64,000 bases of DNA from Pseudomonas sp. RIT623 (GCF_004519305.1 NZ_SOZA01000030.1:1-64000), one strand, 5' to 3'. Shown: positions 1-11,538, counted from the stretch's first letter. Notes: generated by a model not told the origin, from the letters alone. Numbers and translations are program-made.

Positions 1-66
1 GCCTGTTCGCCGGCAAGCCGATTCCTACGGGGTGATCACTGTAGGAGCCGGCTTGCCGGCGAACCG
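1..66. repeat. REP-type inverted repeat pair
   Basis: Two inverted arms: a left arm around TTCGCCGGCAAGCCG and a right arm GTAGGAGCCGGCTTGCCGGC. This is one of two REP families in the window (the GTAGGAGCCGG family) and lies just 3' of the AI-2E-type permease gene. Confidence 0.7.
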
Positions 67-70
67 GACT

Positions 71-1135
71 TCAATGCTGCGGCGTGTGCTGCGCGGAATT
101 GCGGCTCCAGTCCAGCAACAGGCTATAGCCGACAGCCAGCAAGGTCGGCCCGATGAACAGGCCGATGAAGCCGAACGCGATCAGCCCGCCGAACACCCCG
201 AGCAGCACGATCACCAGCGGCAGGTTACCGCCTCGGCTGATAAGGTAGGGCTTGAGCACGTTGTCCACGCCGCTGATGATGAAGGTACCCCACACCCCGA
301 GGAACACCGCCATGCCATAGTCGCCCTTCCACACCAGCCAGGCGGTGGCGGGGATCCAGGCCAGCGGCGGGCCCATGGGGATCAGGCTGAGCATGAAAGT
401 CACCAGGCCCAGCACGATGGCCCCTGGCACCCCGGCGATCAGGAAGCCGATCAGCGCCAACAGGGCCTGGGCCGCCGCAGTACCGATCACGCCGTTGACC
501 ACCCGCTGCACGGTGCCAGCGACCAGCTCGACGTAGTACTCGGCGCGTTCGCCCACCAGCCGGTGCAGCAGCCGGTGCACGAATGCCGCCAAGCGTGGGC
601 CATCGCGGTAGAAGAAGAACACGAACACCAGACTGAGCGTGAGCTCCAGCACGCCACTGCCGATCTGCGCACTGCGCGCCAGCAGCCAGTTGCCCACCTG
701 GCCGAGATAGGGCTTGGCCGAAGCCAGCAAGGCCGCGCCTTGCTGGTCGAGGGATTGCCACCAACTGACCAGGCGCTCACCGACGAAAGGAATGCTGCCC
801 ACCCAGGCCGGCGCATCGGGCAAGCCGTCGACCTGCACGTCACGCACAAAGGCGGTGGCATCGCGGATATGGTCGGCCAGATTGAAGCCCAGCCACACCA
901 GCGGCAACGCCACCAGCAGGATCCACACCGTGGTCAGCAGGCTCGCGGCCAGGGTCTCGCGGCCACCGAGCAGGCGGGTCAGCAAGCGCATCAGCGGCCA
1001 GCTGGCAAAGGCCAGGATGGCGCCCCACAGCAGCGCCGAGATGAACGGCGCCATTACCCACAGCGCGGCGCCCAGCAGGGTCAGCAGCAGGATCTGGATC
1101 AACAGGCGGTCATTGTTGGCCATGGTGGTGCTCAC
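71..1135 (-). CDS. AI-2E family transporter (PerM/YdiK-like permease)
   Basis: A 354-residue polytopic inner-membrane protein of the AI-2E exporter superfamily. Two hydrophobic segments lie in the first ~75 residues, followed by a soluble loop (~85-155) and then paired membrane segments. The conserved block near residues 285-300 (DNVLKPYLISRGG) is typical of the family. The substrate is unknown: most members are not proven AI-2 exporters and some act in sodium/proton exchange. The start used is GTG, directly abutting the stop of the DUF4892 gene (TGA then GTG). An ATG four codons later (1123) is an equally plausible start. It is the last gene of a probable minus-strand operon. Confidence 0.85.
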   Translation of the reverse strand: MSTTMANNDRLLIQILLLTLLGAALWVMAPFISALLWGAILAFASWPLMRLLTRLLGGRETLAASLLTTVWILLVALPLVWLGFNLADHIRDATAFVRDVQVDGLPDAPAWVGSIPFVGERLVSWWQSLDQQGAALLASAKPYLGQVGNWLLARSAQIGSGVLELTLSLVFVFFFYRDGPRLAAFVHRLLHRLVGERAEYYVELVAGTVQRVVNGVIGTAAAQALLALIGFLIAGVPGAIVLGLVTFMLSLIPMGPPLAWIPATAWLVWKGDYGMAVFLGVWGTFIISGVDNVLKPYLISRGGNLPLVIVLLGVFGGLIAFGFIGLFIGPTLLAVGYSLLLDWSRNSAQHTPQH

Positions 1136-1930
1136 TCAACGGATCAGTTCCAGGTGCAGGCCTTCGGTCGGGGCCTCGCCCACCTCGAGCCGAGCACTGC
1201 GCACGCCGGCCTTGACCAGTTGCTCGCGCCAGGCCTCGGCGCCCTTGCCACTGAGGCTGGCACGCAGGGTGCTGTCGAGGTTCAGGCTGCGGGCCAACAG
1301 CGTCGCCCAGGCGGCCTGGGGCTCGGCCAGGTCAGGGTAGTCGAGCTTGCCGGTGTCGCGCAGCTCGCGCAGCACCGTGGCGGCGGTGGGCAGTAGCTCG
1401 CCCAACGGACTGCCGGCGACGAACTCCTCGACATGCAGGTAGGCGCGGCGGTTGCCGCGGGTCACGCTGTACAGCGCCACCAGGGTGTCGGCTTCTTCGG
1501 CGGAGCGGCGCAACAGGATGAATGCCTGCTGTTCATCGCCGCCGTTGAGGCGGGCGTTGGCGAACACGTCGTTGGCCCACAGGCTGGCCTCGCCGCAGTC
1601 GCGGCCCTGGCACCAGAACAACGGATAGCCGCCATCGCGCTGCAAGGCCTCGCGGGCGCTGGTAAAGGCTTCGCGGGCACTGCGCTCGACCGGCAGTTCA
1701 TAGGTGATCGAGCTGACCTGGCCACGGCTCTCGACTTTGTCCTCGACCCGCAGGCGGCCGCTGATCTTGCGCAGCGGACCCATGGGATAGACGCGCTCCT
1801 GCGCCACGGCGGGGCGCTGGTCGACGACCTTGGCATCGACTGGCACCGGCAGGCTGCCGGCCCACAGCCACGGGCTGGCGATCGCCAGGCAAGCGGCGAC
1901 GGCGCCGCGAACGAACACAGGTGCGCTCAT
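1136..1930 (-). CDS. DUF4892 domain-containing secreted protein
   Basis: About 264 residues from the chosen ATG, which is preceded by GAGGGCGG; an in-frame ATG five codons upstream (1945) is less well placed. An N-terminal signal peptide is visible, with a hydrophobic stretch ending around AWAGS-like residues, so the protein is probably periplasmic or outer-membrane associated. The rest matches the DUF4892 family, found in Pseudomonas and relatives and of unknown function. Some family members carry a C-terminal OmpA-like half; this protein stops without one. It is adjacent to the AI-2E permease with no intergenic base, suggesting translational coupling. Confidence 0.75.
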   Translation of the reverse strand: MSAPVFVRGAVAACLAIASPWLWAGSLPVPVDAKVVDQRPAVAQERVYPMGPLRKISGRLRVEDKVESRGQVSSITYELPVERSAREAFTSAREALQRDGGYPLFWCQGRDCGEASLWANDVFANARLNGGDEQQAFILLRRSAEEADTLVALYSVTRGNRRAYLHVEEFVAGSPLGELLPTAATVLRELRDTGKLDYPDLAEPQAAWATLLARSLNLDSTLRASLSGKGAEAWREQLVKAGVRSARLEVGEAPTEGLHLELIR

Positions 1931-2032
1931 CGGCCGCCCTCGCATAGGGCGTGGCGTGGCGCATGGATGTCTGGCATGTACATGGTTGTCTCCCTTTCAA
2001 CCCGCCAAGCCTCGACACTTGTCCGGTGCAAG

Positions 2033-2887
2033 TCAAGGAATGCCAAAAAAGCGATTGAAACAGTCTGCGACAAGGGCCGCGCCCTCGGCGTCGTTCAGGT
2101 GCAGGTGATGCCCCCCCGGCAGGGTCACCTGCTCGAAGGGTAGCTGCTCCAGCAACGCTGTGTGGCGCGCGAGCATGCCATCGGCGGCCACCACCAGGCA
2201 GGTCGGGCAGGCGATGCGCTTGATGAAGGCCATGGCCTGGTCCGGGTGCAGACGGCTTGCCGAGGGCAAGGTCAGGCGGCTGTCGCTGCGCCAGCTGTAG
2301 CCGCCAGGCACCGGCATCAGGCCGCGCTGGGCCAGCAATTCGGCAGCTTCGCGGCTGACCGCGACCATGCCTTTCATGCGCGCCTCGACGCCCTCCTCCA
2401 GGGTCGGGTATACCGACTTGCGCTTGCCCTCCAGGCGCAACTGCGCCTGCAACGCCAGCCCCAGGCGCTCGGCGGCGTCCTGCTCGCTCAGCGTCGGCGG
2501 GATCACCCCGTCGATCAGTGCCAGGTGACTGACGCGCTCGGGCAAGGCACCGGCCAGTTGCACGGCGATGATCGCCCCCAACGAATGACCGAGCAGGCCG
2601 AAACGCTGCCAGCCCAGTTGCTCGGCCACCCGCAGCACGTCGTGGGCATAGTCGGCCAGGGCGTAGCCGGCCCCCACCGGGCGGTGCGCCGAGTAGCCAT
2701 GCCCGGCCAGGTCCAGGGCGACGATGCGCAGCCCCTTCAACTGCGGCGCCAGGCGGGCGAAACTGTTGGCGTTGTCGAGCCAGCCGTGCAGGGCGATCAG
2801 CGGCAGGCCATCGGCCGGGCCGAACAGGTGCGCGGCCAGCTCGATATGGCCCAGGGTCAGGCGAACCTCCTCGACCTGGGCGCTCAT
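2033..2887 (-). CDS. Alpha/beta-fold hydrolase (second of a tandem pair)
   Basis: A 284-residue cytosolic alpha/beta hydrolase with no signal peptide. It has the HGW oxyanion-hole motif near residue 34, the nucleophile elbow GHSLG near residue 100, an acidic residue in the ADGML segment near 235 and the catalytic histidine in GGHHLH near 262. The fold is clear but the substrate is not; esterase, lipase-like and C-C hydrolase activities are all possible. Its ATG overlaps the stop of the upstream hydrolase by 4 bp (ATGA), so the two hydrolases are translationally coupled and may act on related substrates. Confidence 0.85.
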   Translation of the reverse strand: MSAQVEEVRLTLGHIELAAHLFGPADGLPLIALHGWLDNANSFARLAPQLKGLRIVALDLAGHGYSAHRPVGAGYALADYAHDVLRVAEQLGWQRFGLLGHSLGAIIAVQLAGALPERVSHLALIDGVIPPTLSEQDAAERLGLALQAQLRLEGKRKSVYPTLEEGVEARMKGMVAVSREAAELLAQRGLMPVPGGYSWRSDSRLTLPSASRLHPDQAMAFIKRIACPTCLVVAADGMLARHTALLEQLPFEQVTLPGGHHLHLNDAEGAALVADCFNRFFGIP

Positions 2888-3672
2888 GCCTGGCTCCAGC
2901 GCGCGAACAGCTCGCGGATCAAGCTAGCGGTCTCGCCTGGCCGCTCCAGCGGGAACATGTGCCCGCCCGGCAAGCTGTGGTACTCACCCCTGGGCATGCC
3001 GCGCACGGCCAGGGCATGGTGCTTGCGGATCACCCGGCTCTGGGCGCCACGGACCATGGCCAGCGGCACCTGCAACTGACGCGGCCGCGCGGGGCTGACA
3101 TGGGGGATGCTGCGAAAGATGCTGATCTCGGTGGCCGGGTCGAAACGCAGGCGCAGGCCGTCGTCACCCGCTTCCAGGCCATGCTCGAGGTAGGCCTCCA
3201 GGCAGTCCGGATCGAAGTGACGGAACAGGGTCTTGCCGGCGAAGTAGCTGCGCGCGCTGCCGCGGTCAGGGAAGGCCTCGCGACGGCCCAGGGTGCGCCC
3301 GGCCGGGGTGATGCGGTCGATCAAGCCCAGGCGCTTGGCGGCCTGGATCAGCCATTCGTCGACGCGGGTCAGCACCGGCGAATCGAGCATCACCACGCCG
3401 CGGTAGAACTCTGGGCGGCGCAAGGCCGCGTGCAGGTGCAGCACGCCACCCAGGGAATGGCCGACACCCCACACCGGCGCATCCTGCTGTTCAAGGTGAT
3501 GCAGCAGCTCGTCCACCAGGCTTTGCCAGTTGTCGTTCACCGGGAAGCGCGGATCATGGGCGTGCTGTGCCAGGTGCTGTACCTGGTAATCCGGCGCCAG
3601 CGCGGCGAACAGCTTGCCGTAGGTGGCCGACGGAAAGCCATTGGCGTGGGCGAAGAAGATCTGCTGCGACAT
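2884..3672 (-). CDS. Alpha/beta-fold hydrolase (first of a tandem pair)
   Basis: A 262-residue alpha/beta hydrolase starting at the MSQQIFFAHANGFP segment. The HANGFP motif supplies the oxyanion-hole region, GHSLGG near residue 79 is the nucleophile elbow, and GGHMFPLE near the C-terminus holds the catalytic histidine. An open frame extends 28 codons further upstream, but that extension is not hydrolase-like and I excluded it. The pair has only about 25-30% apparent identity by eye, so this is not a recent duplication. Substrate unknown. Confidence 0.85.
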   Translation of the reverse strand: MSQQIFFAHANGFPSATYGKLFAALAPDYQVQHLAQHAHDPRFPVNDNWQSLVDELLHHLEQQDAPVWGVGHSLGGVLHLHAALRRPEFYRGVVMLDSPVLTRVDEWLIQAAKRLGLIDRITPAGRTLGRREAFPDRGSARSYFAGKTLFRHFDPDCLEAYLEHGLEAGDDGLRLRFDPATEISIFRSIPHVSPARPRQLQVPLAMVRGAQSRVIRKHHALAVRGMPRGEYHSLPGGHMFPLERPGETASLIRELFARWSQA

Positions 3673-3790
3673 GGCCGCCTGCTCTGCACGGGGGATGGAT
3701 GGCCCATTGTCGACAAGGGTCGTGGGGGTGGCAACGTTCGGAAAGGTCATCGCCAAGGGCGATCAGGTCAAGCGTTGGCGGATCTGAACC

Positions 3791-3864
3791 CGTAGGAGCC
3801 TTGCCGACGAACACCGGCGCGCCAGTGCCGGGCCTGCTGCGCCAGCAAGGTTGGCTCCTGCAGG
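3791..3864. repeat. Degenerate REP pair
   Basis: Divergent arms GTAGGAGCCTTGCCG and the complement of its partner (GCAAGGTTGGCTCCTGC) lie in the gap between sixA and the hydrolase genes. It belongs to the GTAGGAGCC family but has diverged. Nothing else is recognisable in this ~200-bp gap. Confidence 0.5.
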
Positions 3865-3877
3865 AATCGGGCAGGCC

Positions 3878-4336
3878 TCAGCCTGCGTGGTGCAGGCCGC
3901 GCAGGGTCATCAACCCGGCCAGTGGCCAGTCGCCTTCCAGTTCGGCCAGGCTGGCCGTGCTCAGCGGCGCTGGCTGCTGGCCGTGGCCATGCTCGAGCAT
4001 CCCCACCAGGGTGCCCACCAGCGGCTGGTGACTGACCAGCAACACCTGCTCCAGGCCCAGCCGTTCAATTTCGCCGATCACCTGCTGCGCATCGCTTTGC
4101 GGAGTCAGCCAGGGCACCGTGCGCACCGGCTCGGCGAAGCCCAGGGCGCCGTGCACCAGGGCCGCGGTCTGCTGGGCGCGCACGTAGGGGCTGGCCAGGA
4201 TCGCCTGCAACGGCTGGCCCAGCAGCCGCGCGGCACTGTGCAGCACCTGCTCGCGACCATGGGCGGTCAGGCGCCGCTCGGCATCGGTAGTGGCCCGCGG
4301 CTCGGCCTCGCCGTGGCGCAGCACCCACAGCTTCAC
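3878..4336 (-). CDS. sixA: Phosphohistidine phosphatase SixA
   Basis: A 152-residue histidine-phosphatase family protein. The N-terminal LRHGEAE motif contains the RHG catalytic core, with a second histidine in VSHQPLVG near residue 100. The length and lack of extra domains match SixA, which dephosphorylates phosphohistidine on HPt or PTS proteins. The start codon overlaps the stop of the DUF4389 gene by 4 bp (4333-4336), giving a coupled gpsA-DUF4389-sixA unit. Two multi-step phosphorelay kinases lie in the same window, but no direct link can be seen from sequence. Confidence 0.9.
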   Translation of the reverse strand: MKLWVLRHGEAEPRATTDAERRLTAHGREQVLHSAARLLGQPLQAILASPYVRAQQTAALVHGALGFAEPVRTVPWLTPQSDAQQVIGEIERLGLEQVLLVSHQPLVGTLVGMLEHGHGQQPAPLSTASLAELEGDWPLAGLMTLRGLHHAG

Positions 4337-4680
4337 AGCTTGGGCTCCTGGTCGCGCGCCGGGTGCGGCGCCGGGGCCACGGCGTGGGGCGTTTCGCCCT
4401 CAGGCGCGCGGGGTGCCGGCCAGTCGGCGAATGGCCAGGGCTTCTGGTCAGTGTGGAAGGTGCCGAAACGACCGATTTGCGCCAGGTACTGGCTGAGGCT
4501 GTCGCCGAAGTTCATCAGGCTGGCGCTCGGCGCGCCATACACCAGGCGATAGATCAGCTGGACCAGCACCAGGCCGCCCAGCAACAGCTGGGCCACGTGC
4601 CAGACCAACAGGAACACCAGCATCCACAGTACGCGCAGGATGATCGACTCGCGCTGGGCGCGCTCGGGGGTATCGTTCAT
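4333..4680 (-). CDS. DUF4389 domain-containing membrane protein
   Basis: A 115-residue protein with two hydrophobic segments (about residues 15-45) forming one long or two short membrane helices, followed by LIYRLVYG and a polar C-terminal tail rich in Pro, Ala and His. It matches the DUF4389 family, often seen between gpsA and sixA in Pseudomonas. Function unknown. It starts 12 bp after the gpsA stop and overlaps sixA by 4 bp, so it is almost certainly co-transcribed with both. Confidence 0.8.
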   Translation of the reverse strand: MNDTPERAQRESIILRVLWMLVFLLVWHVAQLLLGGLVLVQLIYRLVYGAPSASLMNFGDSLSQYLAQIGRFGTFHTDQKPWPFADWPAPRAPEGETPHAVAPAPHPARDQEPKL

Positions 4681-4692
4681 GGGGACGCTCCT

Positions 4693-5718
4693 TCAGTTGA
4701 AACCGCTGGTGGAAATGAAATCGACGTCGGTCTTGGGCTCGGCGCGCATCAAGTGCTCGATCACCTGATTCAGCGTGCGGCCCTCGAACAGGATCGCATG
4801 CAGCCCGGCCACCAACGGCATGTACACCCCCACTTCCTGAGCCTTGGCCTTGAGTACCTTGAGCGTGTTGACGCCCTCGGCCACTTCGCCCAGGCGGCTG
4901 ACCGCCTCGTCCAGGCTCAGGCCCTGGCCCAGGGCGTGGCCAACCTGGTAGTTGCGGCTCTTGGGCGAGGAGCAGGTGACGATCAGGTCGCCGACCCCGG
5001 CCAGGCCCAGGAAGGTCATGGGGTTGGCGCCTTGGCTCACGGCGAAGCGGGTCATCTCGGCCAGGGCGCGGGTGATCAGCATGCTCTTGGTGTTCTCGCC
5101 CATCCCCAAGGCCACCGCCATGCCGGCGATGATCGCGTAGACGTTCTTCAAGGCGCCGCCCAGCTCGACGCCGAAGCGGTCGCTGCTGGCATACACGCGG
5201 AAGGTACGGCCATGCAGCACGGCCTGCACCTGCTGGCACAACGCTTCGTCCTCGCTGGCGACCACGGTGGCGGTCAGCGCGTGCTCGGCGATCTCACGGG
5301 CCAGATTGGGGCCGGACAGCACGCCGATGCGCGCCTGCGGAGCGATCTCTTCGAGGATCTGGCTCATCAGCTTGAAGGTGTGCGCCTCGATGCCCTTGGT
5401 CAGGCTGACCAGGCCCTTGCCGCGCAGCAGCTCGGCGTGGGGCGCCAGCACGCTGCGCAAGGCGCTGGACGGCAGGGCGACGAAGATCAGGGCGCTGCCC
5501 TGCAGGGTGGCGAGCAGGTCGTTGACCGGCTCGACGCCGTCATGCAAGCGAATGCCCTTGAGATACCGCGGATTCTCGCGGTTGACGCGCATCGCCTCGG
5601 CTTGCGCCGGGTCGCGCATCCACTGGCGCACGGGGTGGCCGTTCGCCGCCAGCAGGTTCGCCACGGCGGTGCCGAAGCTGCCGCCTCCAAGAACTGCAAC
5701 AGGTTGCTGTTCAGTCAT
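4693..5718 (-). CDS. gpsA: NAD(P)+-dependent glycerol-3-phosphate dehydrogenase
   Basis: A 341-residue enzyme that reduces dihydroxyacetone phosphate to sn-glycerol 3-phosphate for phospholipid synthesis. The N-terminal Rossmann motif is GGGSFGTA (residues ~12-19), LSGPNLA lies near residue 140, and the catalytic lysine sits in GALKNVYAI near residue 193. The start is the ATG of [13 protein letters not shown]; six further in-frame codons upstream do not belong to the family. First gene of the gpsA-DUF4389-sixA operon. Confidence 0.95.
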   Translation of the reverse strand: MTEQQPVAVLGGGSFGTAVANLLAANGHPVRQWMRDPAQAEAMRVNRENPRYLKGIRLHDGVEPVNDLLATLQGSALIFVALPSSALRSVLAPHAELLRGKGLVSLTKGIEAHTFKLMSQILEEIAPQARIGVLSGPNLAREIAEHALTATVVASEDEALCQQVQAVLHGRTFRVYASSDRFGVELGGALKNVYAIIAGMAVALGMGENTKSMLITRALAEMTRFAVSQGANPMTFLGLAGVGDLIVTCSSPKSRNYQVGHALGQGLSLDEAVSRLGEVAEGVNTLKVLKAKAQEVGVYMPLVAGLHAILFEGRTLNQVIEHLMRAEPKTDVDFISTSGFN

Positions 5719-5887
5719 ATCCAATCCGTTAACCAATAAAAGTAAGTGGCGACCGGCGCATTATACGGGGCACATGCGACAGAACCAGTGCCTACCCGGC
5801 GATGCGGCAATCTGCCAAGCGCGGATCACTGGCAAATGCCGTGTGGTCGGTTAACATGCCTGATTCATCCATGAAACAAGGCCTCAC

Positions 5888-8002
5888 GTGTTCCCCGGCA
5901 CGCCCCCCTACCCACGCCTGCTGTTGCTGACTGCCCTGTTGGGCGGCCCGGCCGTGGCCGACGATCTATTCATCGACAACCAGGACCTGCCCCAGGTTCT
6001 GACCGCCACGCGCCTGAAACAATCCCCGGCGGCCGTGCCCGGCAGCATGACCGTGCTCGACAGCGAACTGATCCGCGCCAGCGGCGCCCGCGATATCCCC
6101 GAGCTGCTGCGCCTGGTCCCCGGCATGATGATCGGCTACGGCGCCGGCAACCAGCCCACGGTCAACTACCACGGCAGCAACGTCAACGACGCCCGGCGCA
6201 TGCAGGTGCTGATCGATGGCCGTTCGGTATACCGAGCCGGCCTGGCCACGGTGGACTGGAGCGACATCCCTGTGGCCCTCGAGGATATCGAGCGCATCGA
6301 GGTGTTCCGCGGCCCCAATACCGTCAGCTACGGCGCCAATGCGCTGATGGCGGTAGTCAACATCCTCACCCGCAACCCAGCCGACAGCCATGGCACGCGA
6401 TTGAAGCTGACCCGCGGCCAGGATGGCATCAACGACTACTACGCCAGCCAGGGTTTCGGCTGGGACGGCGGCGACCTGCGCCTGTCGCTGTCGGGCCAGC
6501 AGGACGACGGCTTCGACCAGGACCAGTTCGGCCACGACTACCGCGACAGCCGCCGGGCCAACCGCATCAACATCAATGCCGTGCACAGCCTGGCGCCCAA
6601 CCAGACCCTGGAATGGCAACTGGCGGCCAAGGAAGGCAGCAACCAAAGGCCCTATACCTACCAGCCGGTGTTCGGCAACTACCGCGCCGGTAACGATGCC
6701 GACGTCAACGCGAAGGACTATGCAGGCTCCGTGCGCTGGAACATCGACATCAACCCCGAGCACAGCCTGTACATCCAGGGCTCGGCCCAGCACTTCGACC
6801 GCCAGCAGGTGTGGCAAGCCTGTGATGCGGCCATTGCCTTCAGCCCGGAGCTGACCCGCATGTGGCAGCTTGATCCGAACTTCACCGAGAAGGTCGCGCG
6901 CAACCTGTACACCGGCCACCTGCCCGCCACCAGCGACCCCCAGCTCGGCGCTTTGCTGGGCCAGGTGCAGGACCAATGGGCCAACGGTGGCCGCAACACC
7001 ATCTGTGGCAACGTCGACCAAAGCACCCGCGAGACACGCTACGACCTGGAAATCCAGGACACCTTGAGCCTGACCGACAGCCTGCGCCTGGTCAGCGGGG
7101 CGAACTTGCGCTATGACCGGGCCGATTCGCAGACCTACTTCAACGGCAGCATCGACGACCGCACCTGGCGCCTGTTCGGCCAGCTCGAATGGCGCGCCGA
7201 CGAGCACTGGATCCTGCAGGGCGGCGCGATGTTCGAAGACACCCAGCTGTCCGGCAGTTCACTGACGCCGCGGGTGGCGCTGAACTACCTGATCACCCCG
7301 CGCCATGGCCTGCGCGCGGTGTATTCCGAGGCCATCCGTTCGCCCGACATGTTCGAGAACAATGTCAACTGGAGCTACACGGTCAAGAACCTCAGCCCCA
7401 ACCGCTATGGCCTGCAAAACGGCGAATACTTCGTCAAGACCCGCGGCCCCGGCAACCTCGACCAGGAGCGCATGCGCTCGCGCGAACTGGGCTACAACGG
7501 CTATTTCAGCGACCTGGACCTGAACCTCGACGTGAAGCTGTTCTACGACGAGATCACCGGGATGATCAGCGAGCCGCTGAAGAACAACCAGTTCATCGCC
7601 AGCAACGCCAACAAGGCGCGTTTCAGCGGCAGCGAGGCCCAGTTCGACTGGCGGCTGAGCGCCCGCGACCGCCTGCGCCTGACCTACGCCTACGTCGATG
7701 CCTGGGCCAGCAACTCCGCCGACCGCCGCCTGAGCGCGCGCAACAGCGGCTCGGCCGGCTGGCTGCGCGACTGGGGTCAGGGCTGGTCGAGCGCCCTCTT
7801 CTATTACGGCGACGACGCGCTCAACCAATACCGCTACGAGCGCATCGACCTGCGCCTGGCCAAGCGCTTCAAGATCCAGGGCAGCCAGCTGGAGCTGGCC
7901 GCGCTGTGGCAGCAACGCCTCGACGACGAGCCGGTGACCATCCCGCAGAACCGCTATGACAGTCGCCATCGCCTGAGCGTCAGCGCGGAGCTGGAGTTCT
8001 GA
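5888..8002 (+). CDS. TonB-dependent outer-membrane receptor
   Basis: A 704-residue receptor with a signal peptide (~24 residues ending AVAD), a probable TonB box in the QVLTATR segment, a plug domain (~35-155) with the conserved QVLIDGRSVY and IEVFRGPNTVSYGANA blocks, and a 22-strand-type barrel ending in phenylalanine. It resembles BtuB/CirA-type receptors with a canonical plug and no N-terminal signalling domain, so it is not a FecA-type transducer. The start is GTG with AAGG upstream; no in-frame ATG is available nearby. I see no Fur box upstream, so an iron role is not supported. Its stop overlaps the next start by one base (TGATG), the first link in a three-gene coupled operon. Confidence 0.9.
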   Translation: MFPGTPPYPRLLLLTALLGGPAVADDLFIDNQDLPQVLTATRLKQSPAAVPGSMTVLDSELIRASGARDIPELLRLVPGMMIGYGAGNQPTVNYHGSNVNDARRMQVLIDGRSVYRAGLATVDWSDIPVALEDIERIEVFRGPNTVSYGANALMAVVNILTRNPADSHGTRLKLTRGQDGINDYYASQGFGWDGGDLRLSLSGQQDDGFDQDQFGHDYRDSRRANRININAVHSLAPNQTLEWQLAAKEGSNQRPYTYQPVFGNYRAGNDADVNAKDYAGSVRWNIDINPEHSLYIQGSAQHFDRQQVWQACDAAIAFSPELTRMWQLDPNFTEKVARNLYTGHLPATSDPQLGALLGQVQDQWANGGRNTICGNVDQSTRETRYDLEIQDTLSLTDSLRLVSGANLRYDRADSQTYFNGSIDDRTWRLFGQLEWRADEHWILQGGAMFEDTQLSGSSLTPRVALNYLITPRHGLRAVYSEAIRSPDMFENNVNWSYTVKNLSPNRYGLQNGEYFVKTRGPGNLDQERMRSRELGYNGYFSDLDLNLDVKLFYDEITGMISEPLKNNQFIASNANKARFSGSEAQFDWRLSARDRLRLTYAYVDAWASNSADRRLSARNSGSAGWLRDWGQGWSSALFYYGDDALNQYRYERIDLRLAKRFKIQGSQLELAALWQQRLDDEPVTIPQNRYDSRHRLSVSAELEF

Positions 8003-8885
8003 TGCTGCGCCTGCTGCGCCTGCTTTTACTGTGCTTCTGGCCCCTGGGTTCGCTGGCGGCCAGCGAGATCCTGCTGGTCGGAGCCGAAGATCAGCCGGGC
8101 ATCCGCAGCTTCGTCGCCGCCCTGGAAAAGCGCCGGCCCCACGACCAGGTGCGCTTCCAGACCGTGCAGCAGTTGCCCAACCCAGCCCAGCTCAAGGCCG
8201 ACACCCGGCTGATCCTGCTCGACCCCCCGGCCCTGGAATGGCGCCTGAGCGAGGCCGCCGGGCCCGTGGCACTGGCCCTGCGGGTCAGTCGGGTGCAGGC
8301 CGAGCAGCGCCTGGGAAAGTCGCGCCCCGGGTTCCTCAGCCTGCTGTGGAGCGACCCACCGCTGCAGCGCCAGCTGCGCCTGACCCGCTACCTGTTGCCG
8401 GAAGCGCGGCGCATTGGCGTGCTATATGGCACGCGCAGCCGCTTTCTGCTCGATGAACTGCGCCAGGCCGCCCAGCCGCTGGGCCTGGAGATCGTCGCCC
8501 AGGACTGGCCGGACCTGCGCGACAGCCGCCCGCTGCAGCACCTGCTCAACAACAGCGACGTGCTGCTGGGCCTGGACGATCCCGACCTGTACAACTCCAA
8601 GTCGGCCAAGAACGTGCTGCTCAGCAGCTATGGCCGGCAAATGGCGCTGATCGGGCCGAACGCCGGCTTCGTCCGCGCCGGCGCCCTGGCCAGCACCTAC
8701 AGCGACCAGGACGACTGGCTCGCGGTGCTCGATCAATTGCTCGAACAAGCCCCGGCGCGCTGGCCGCGCAGCCTCTACCCCGCGCATTTTGGTGTCAGCG
8801 GCAACCAGCAGGTGGCCCGCGCCCTGGGCCTGGACAGCATCGATGCGGACGCCGCCGCCCTGGCCCTTGGCGAAGGAGCCACCCC

Positions 8886-8889
<4 letters not shown>
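8002..8889 (+). CDS. Periplasmic ABC-type substrate-binding-like protein, orphan
   Basis: A 295-residue exported protein with a signal peptide (leucine-rich h-region, cleavage near SLAAS). The architecture resembles the ABC_sub_bind (PF04392-like) binding proteins: two alternating alpha/beta lobes, with a [11 protein letters not shown] segment near residue 140 and [15 protein letters not shown] near 185. No ABC permease or ATPase is nearby. It is wedged between a TonB receptor and a hybrid kinase, overlapping both (1 bp and 4 bp), so I infer that it delivers or presents a ligand to the kinase rather than to a transporter. Confidence in the fold is moderate; the ligand is unknown. Confidence 0.7.
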
Positions 8890-10805
<1,916 letters not shown>

Positions 10806-10865
10806 AGTGCGGCAGTCTTAAAGACTGGACAGGACCGCCGCAGGACCTGAAAATAACATTTCAGT

Positions 10866-10913
10866 GCACACCTGTACTTCTTTTGCCAGGTGCGCTGTGA
10901 CTTTCACTACAAC
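10866..10913 (+). promoter_or_regulatory. Possible fabA promoter with inverted repeat
   Basis: An imperfect inverted repeat (GCACACCTG at 10866-10874 and CAGGTGCGC at 10887-10895, 8 of 9 pairs) overlaps a weak sigma-70-like promoter: TTGCCA (10884-10889), 18 bp, TACAAC (10908-10913). It is about 100 bp upstream of the fabA start. The repeat could be an operator; no regulator is assigned. Confidence 0.35.
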
Positions 10914-11011
10914 GCAATAGTCTACCTGTAGGCTGCCGCCCCGAACGCAGAGCGATTCGGATCGGCCGGGAAGATTCATCCCCTGCCACAGGGGGTTATT
11001 GAGGAGCTCGC

Positions 11012-11527
11012 ATGACCAAACAAAACGCCTTTACCCGGGAAGACCTGCTGCGCTGCAGTCGCGGTGAGCTGTTCGGCCCCGGTAATGCGCAACTGCCCGC
11101 CCCGAACATGCTGATGGTCGATCGCATCACCCACATCAGCGAGGAAGGCGGCAAGTTCGGCAAAGGTGAATTGGTCGCCGAGCTGGATATCAATCCGGAC
11201 CTGTGGTTCTTCGCCTGCCACTTCGAAGGCGATCCGGTGATGCCGGGCTGCCTGGGCCTGGACGCCATGTGGCAGTTGGTCGGTTTCTTCCTCGGCTGGC
11301 AAGGCCTGCCGGGCCGCGGTCGCGCCCTGGGTTCGGGCGAAGTGAAATTCTTCGGCCAGGTCCTGCCTAGCGCCAAGAAAGTCACCTACAACATTCACAT
11401 CAAGCGTGTCCTCAAGGGCAAGCTGAACATGGCCATCGCCGACGGCTCGGTCAGCGTCGACGGTCGCGAGATCTACACCGCCGAAGGCCTGCGGGTCGGC
11501 GTGTTCACCTCCACTGACAATTTCTAA
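11012..11527 (+). CDS. fabA: 3-hydroxydecanoyl-ACP dehydratase/isomerase
   Basis: A 171-residue enzyme of the anaerobic unsaturated fatty acid pathway. It dehydrates 3-hydroxydecanoyl-ACP and isomerises the trans-2 product to cis-3-decenoyl-ACP. The catalytic pair H70 (FACHFEGDP) and D84 (GCLGLDAMW) is intact and the length matches the E. coli enzyme. The start is supported by TTGAGGAGCTCGC. It is followed 11 bp later by fabB, the standard two-gene operon. Confidence 0.98.
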
Positions 11528-11538
11528 GGGTTATTCGC

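Noticed and set aside
32-1396. 454-residue plus-strand open frame over the AI-2E-type permease
   Set aside because: Gln/His/Ala-rich shadow with no domain; the minus-strand permease shows clear membrane segments and family blocks.
5740-5887. Fur box upstream of the TonB-dependent receptor
   Set aside because: No GATAATGATAATCATTATC-like sequence is present, so iron regulation is not supported.
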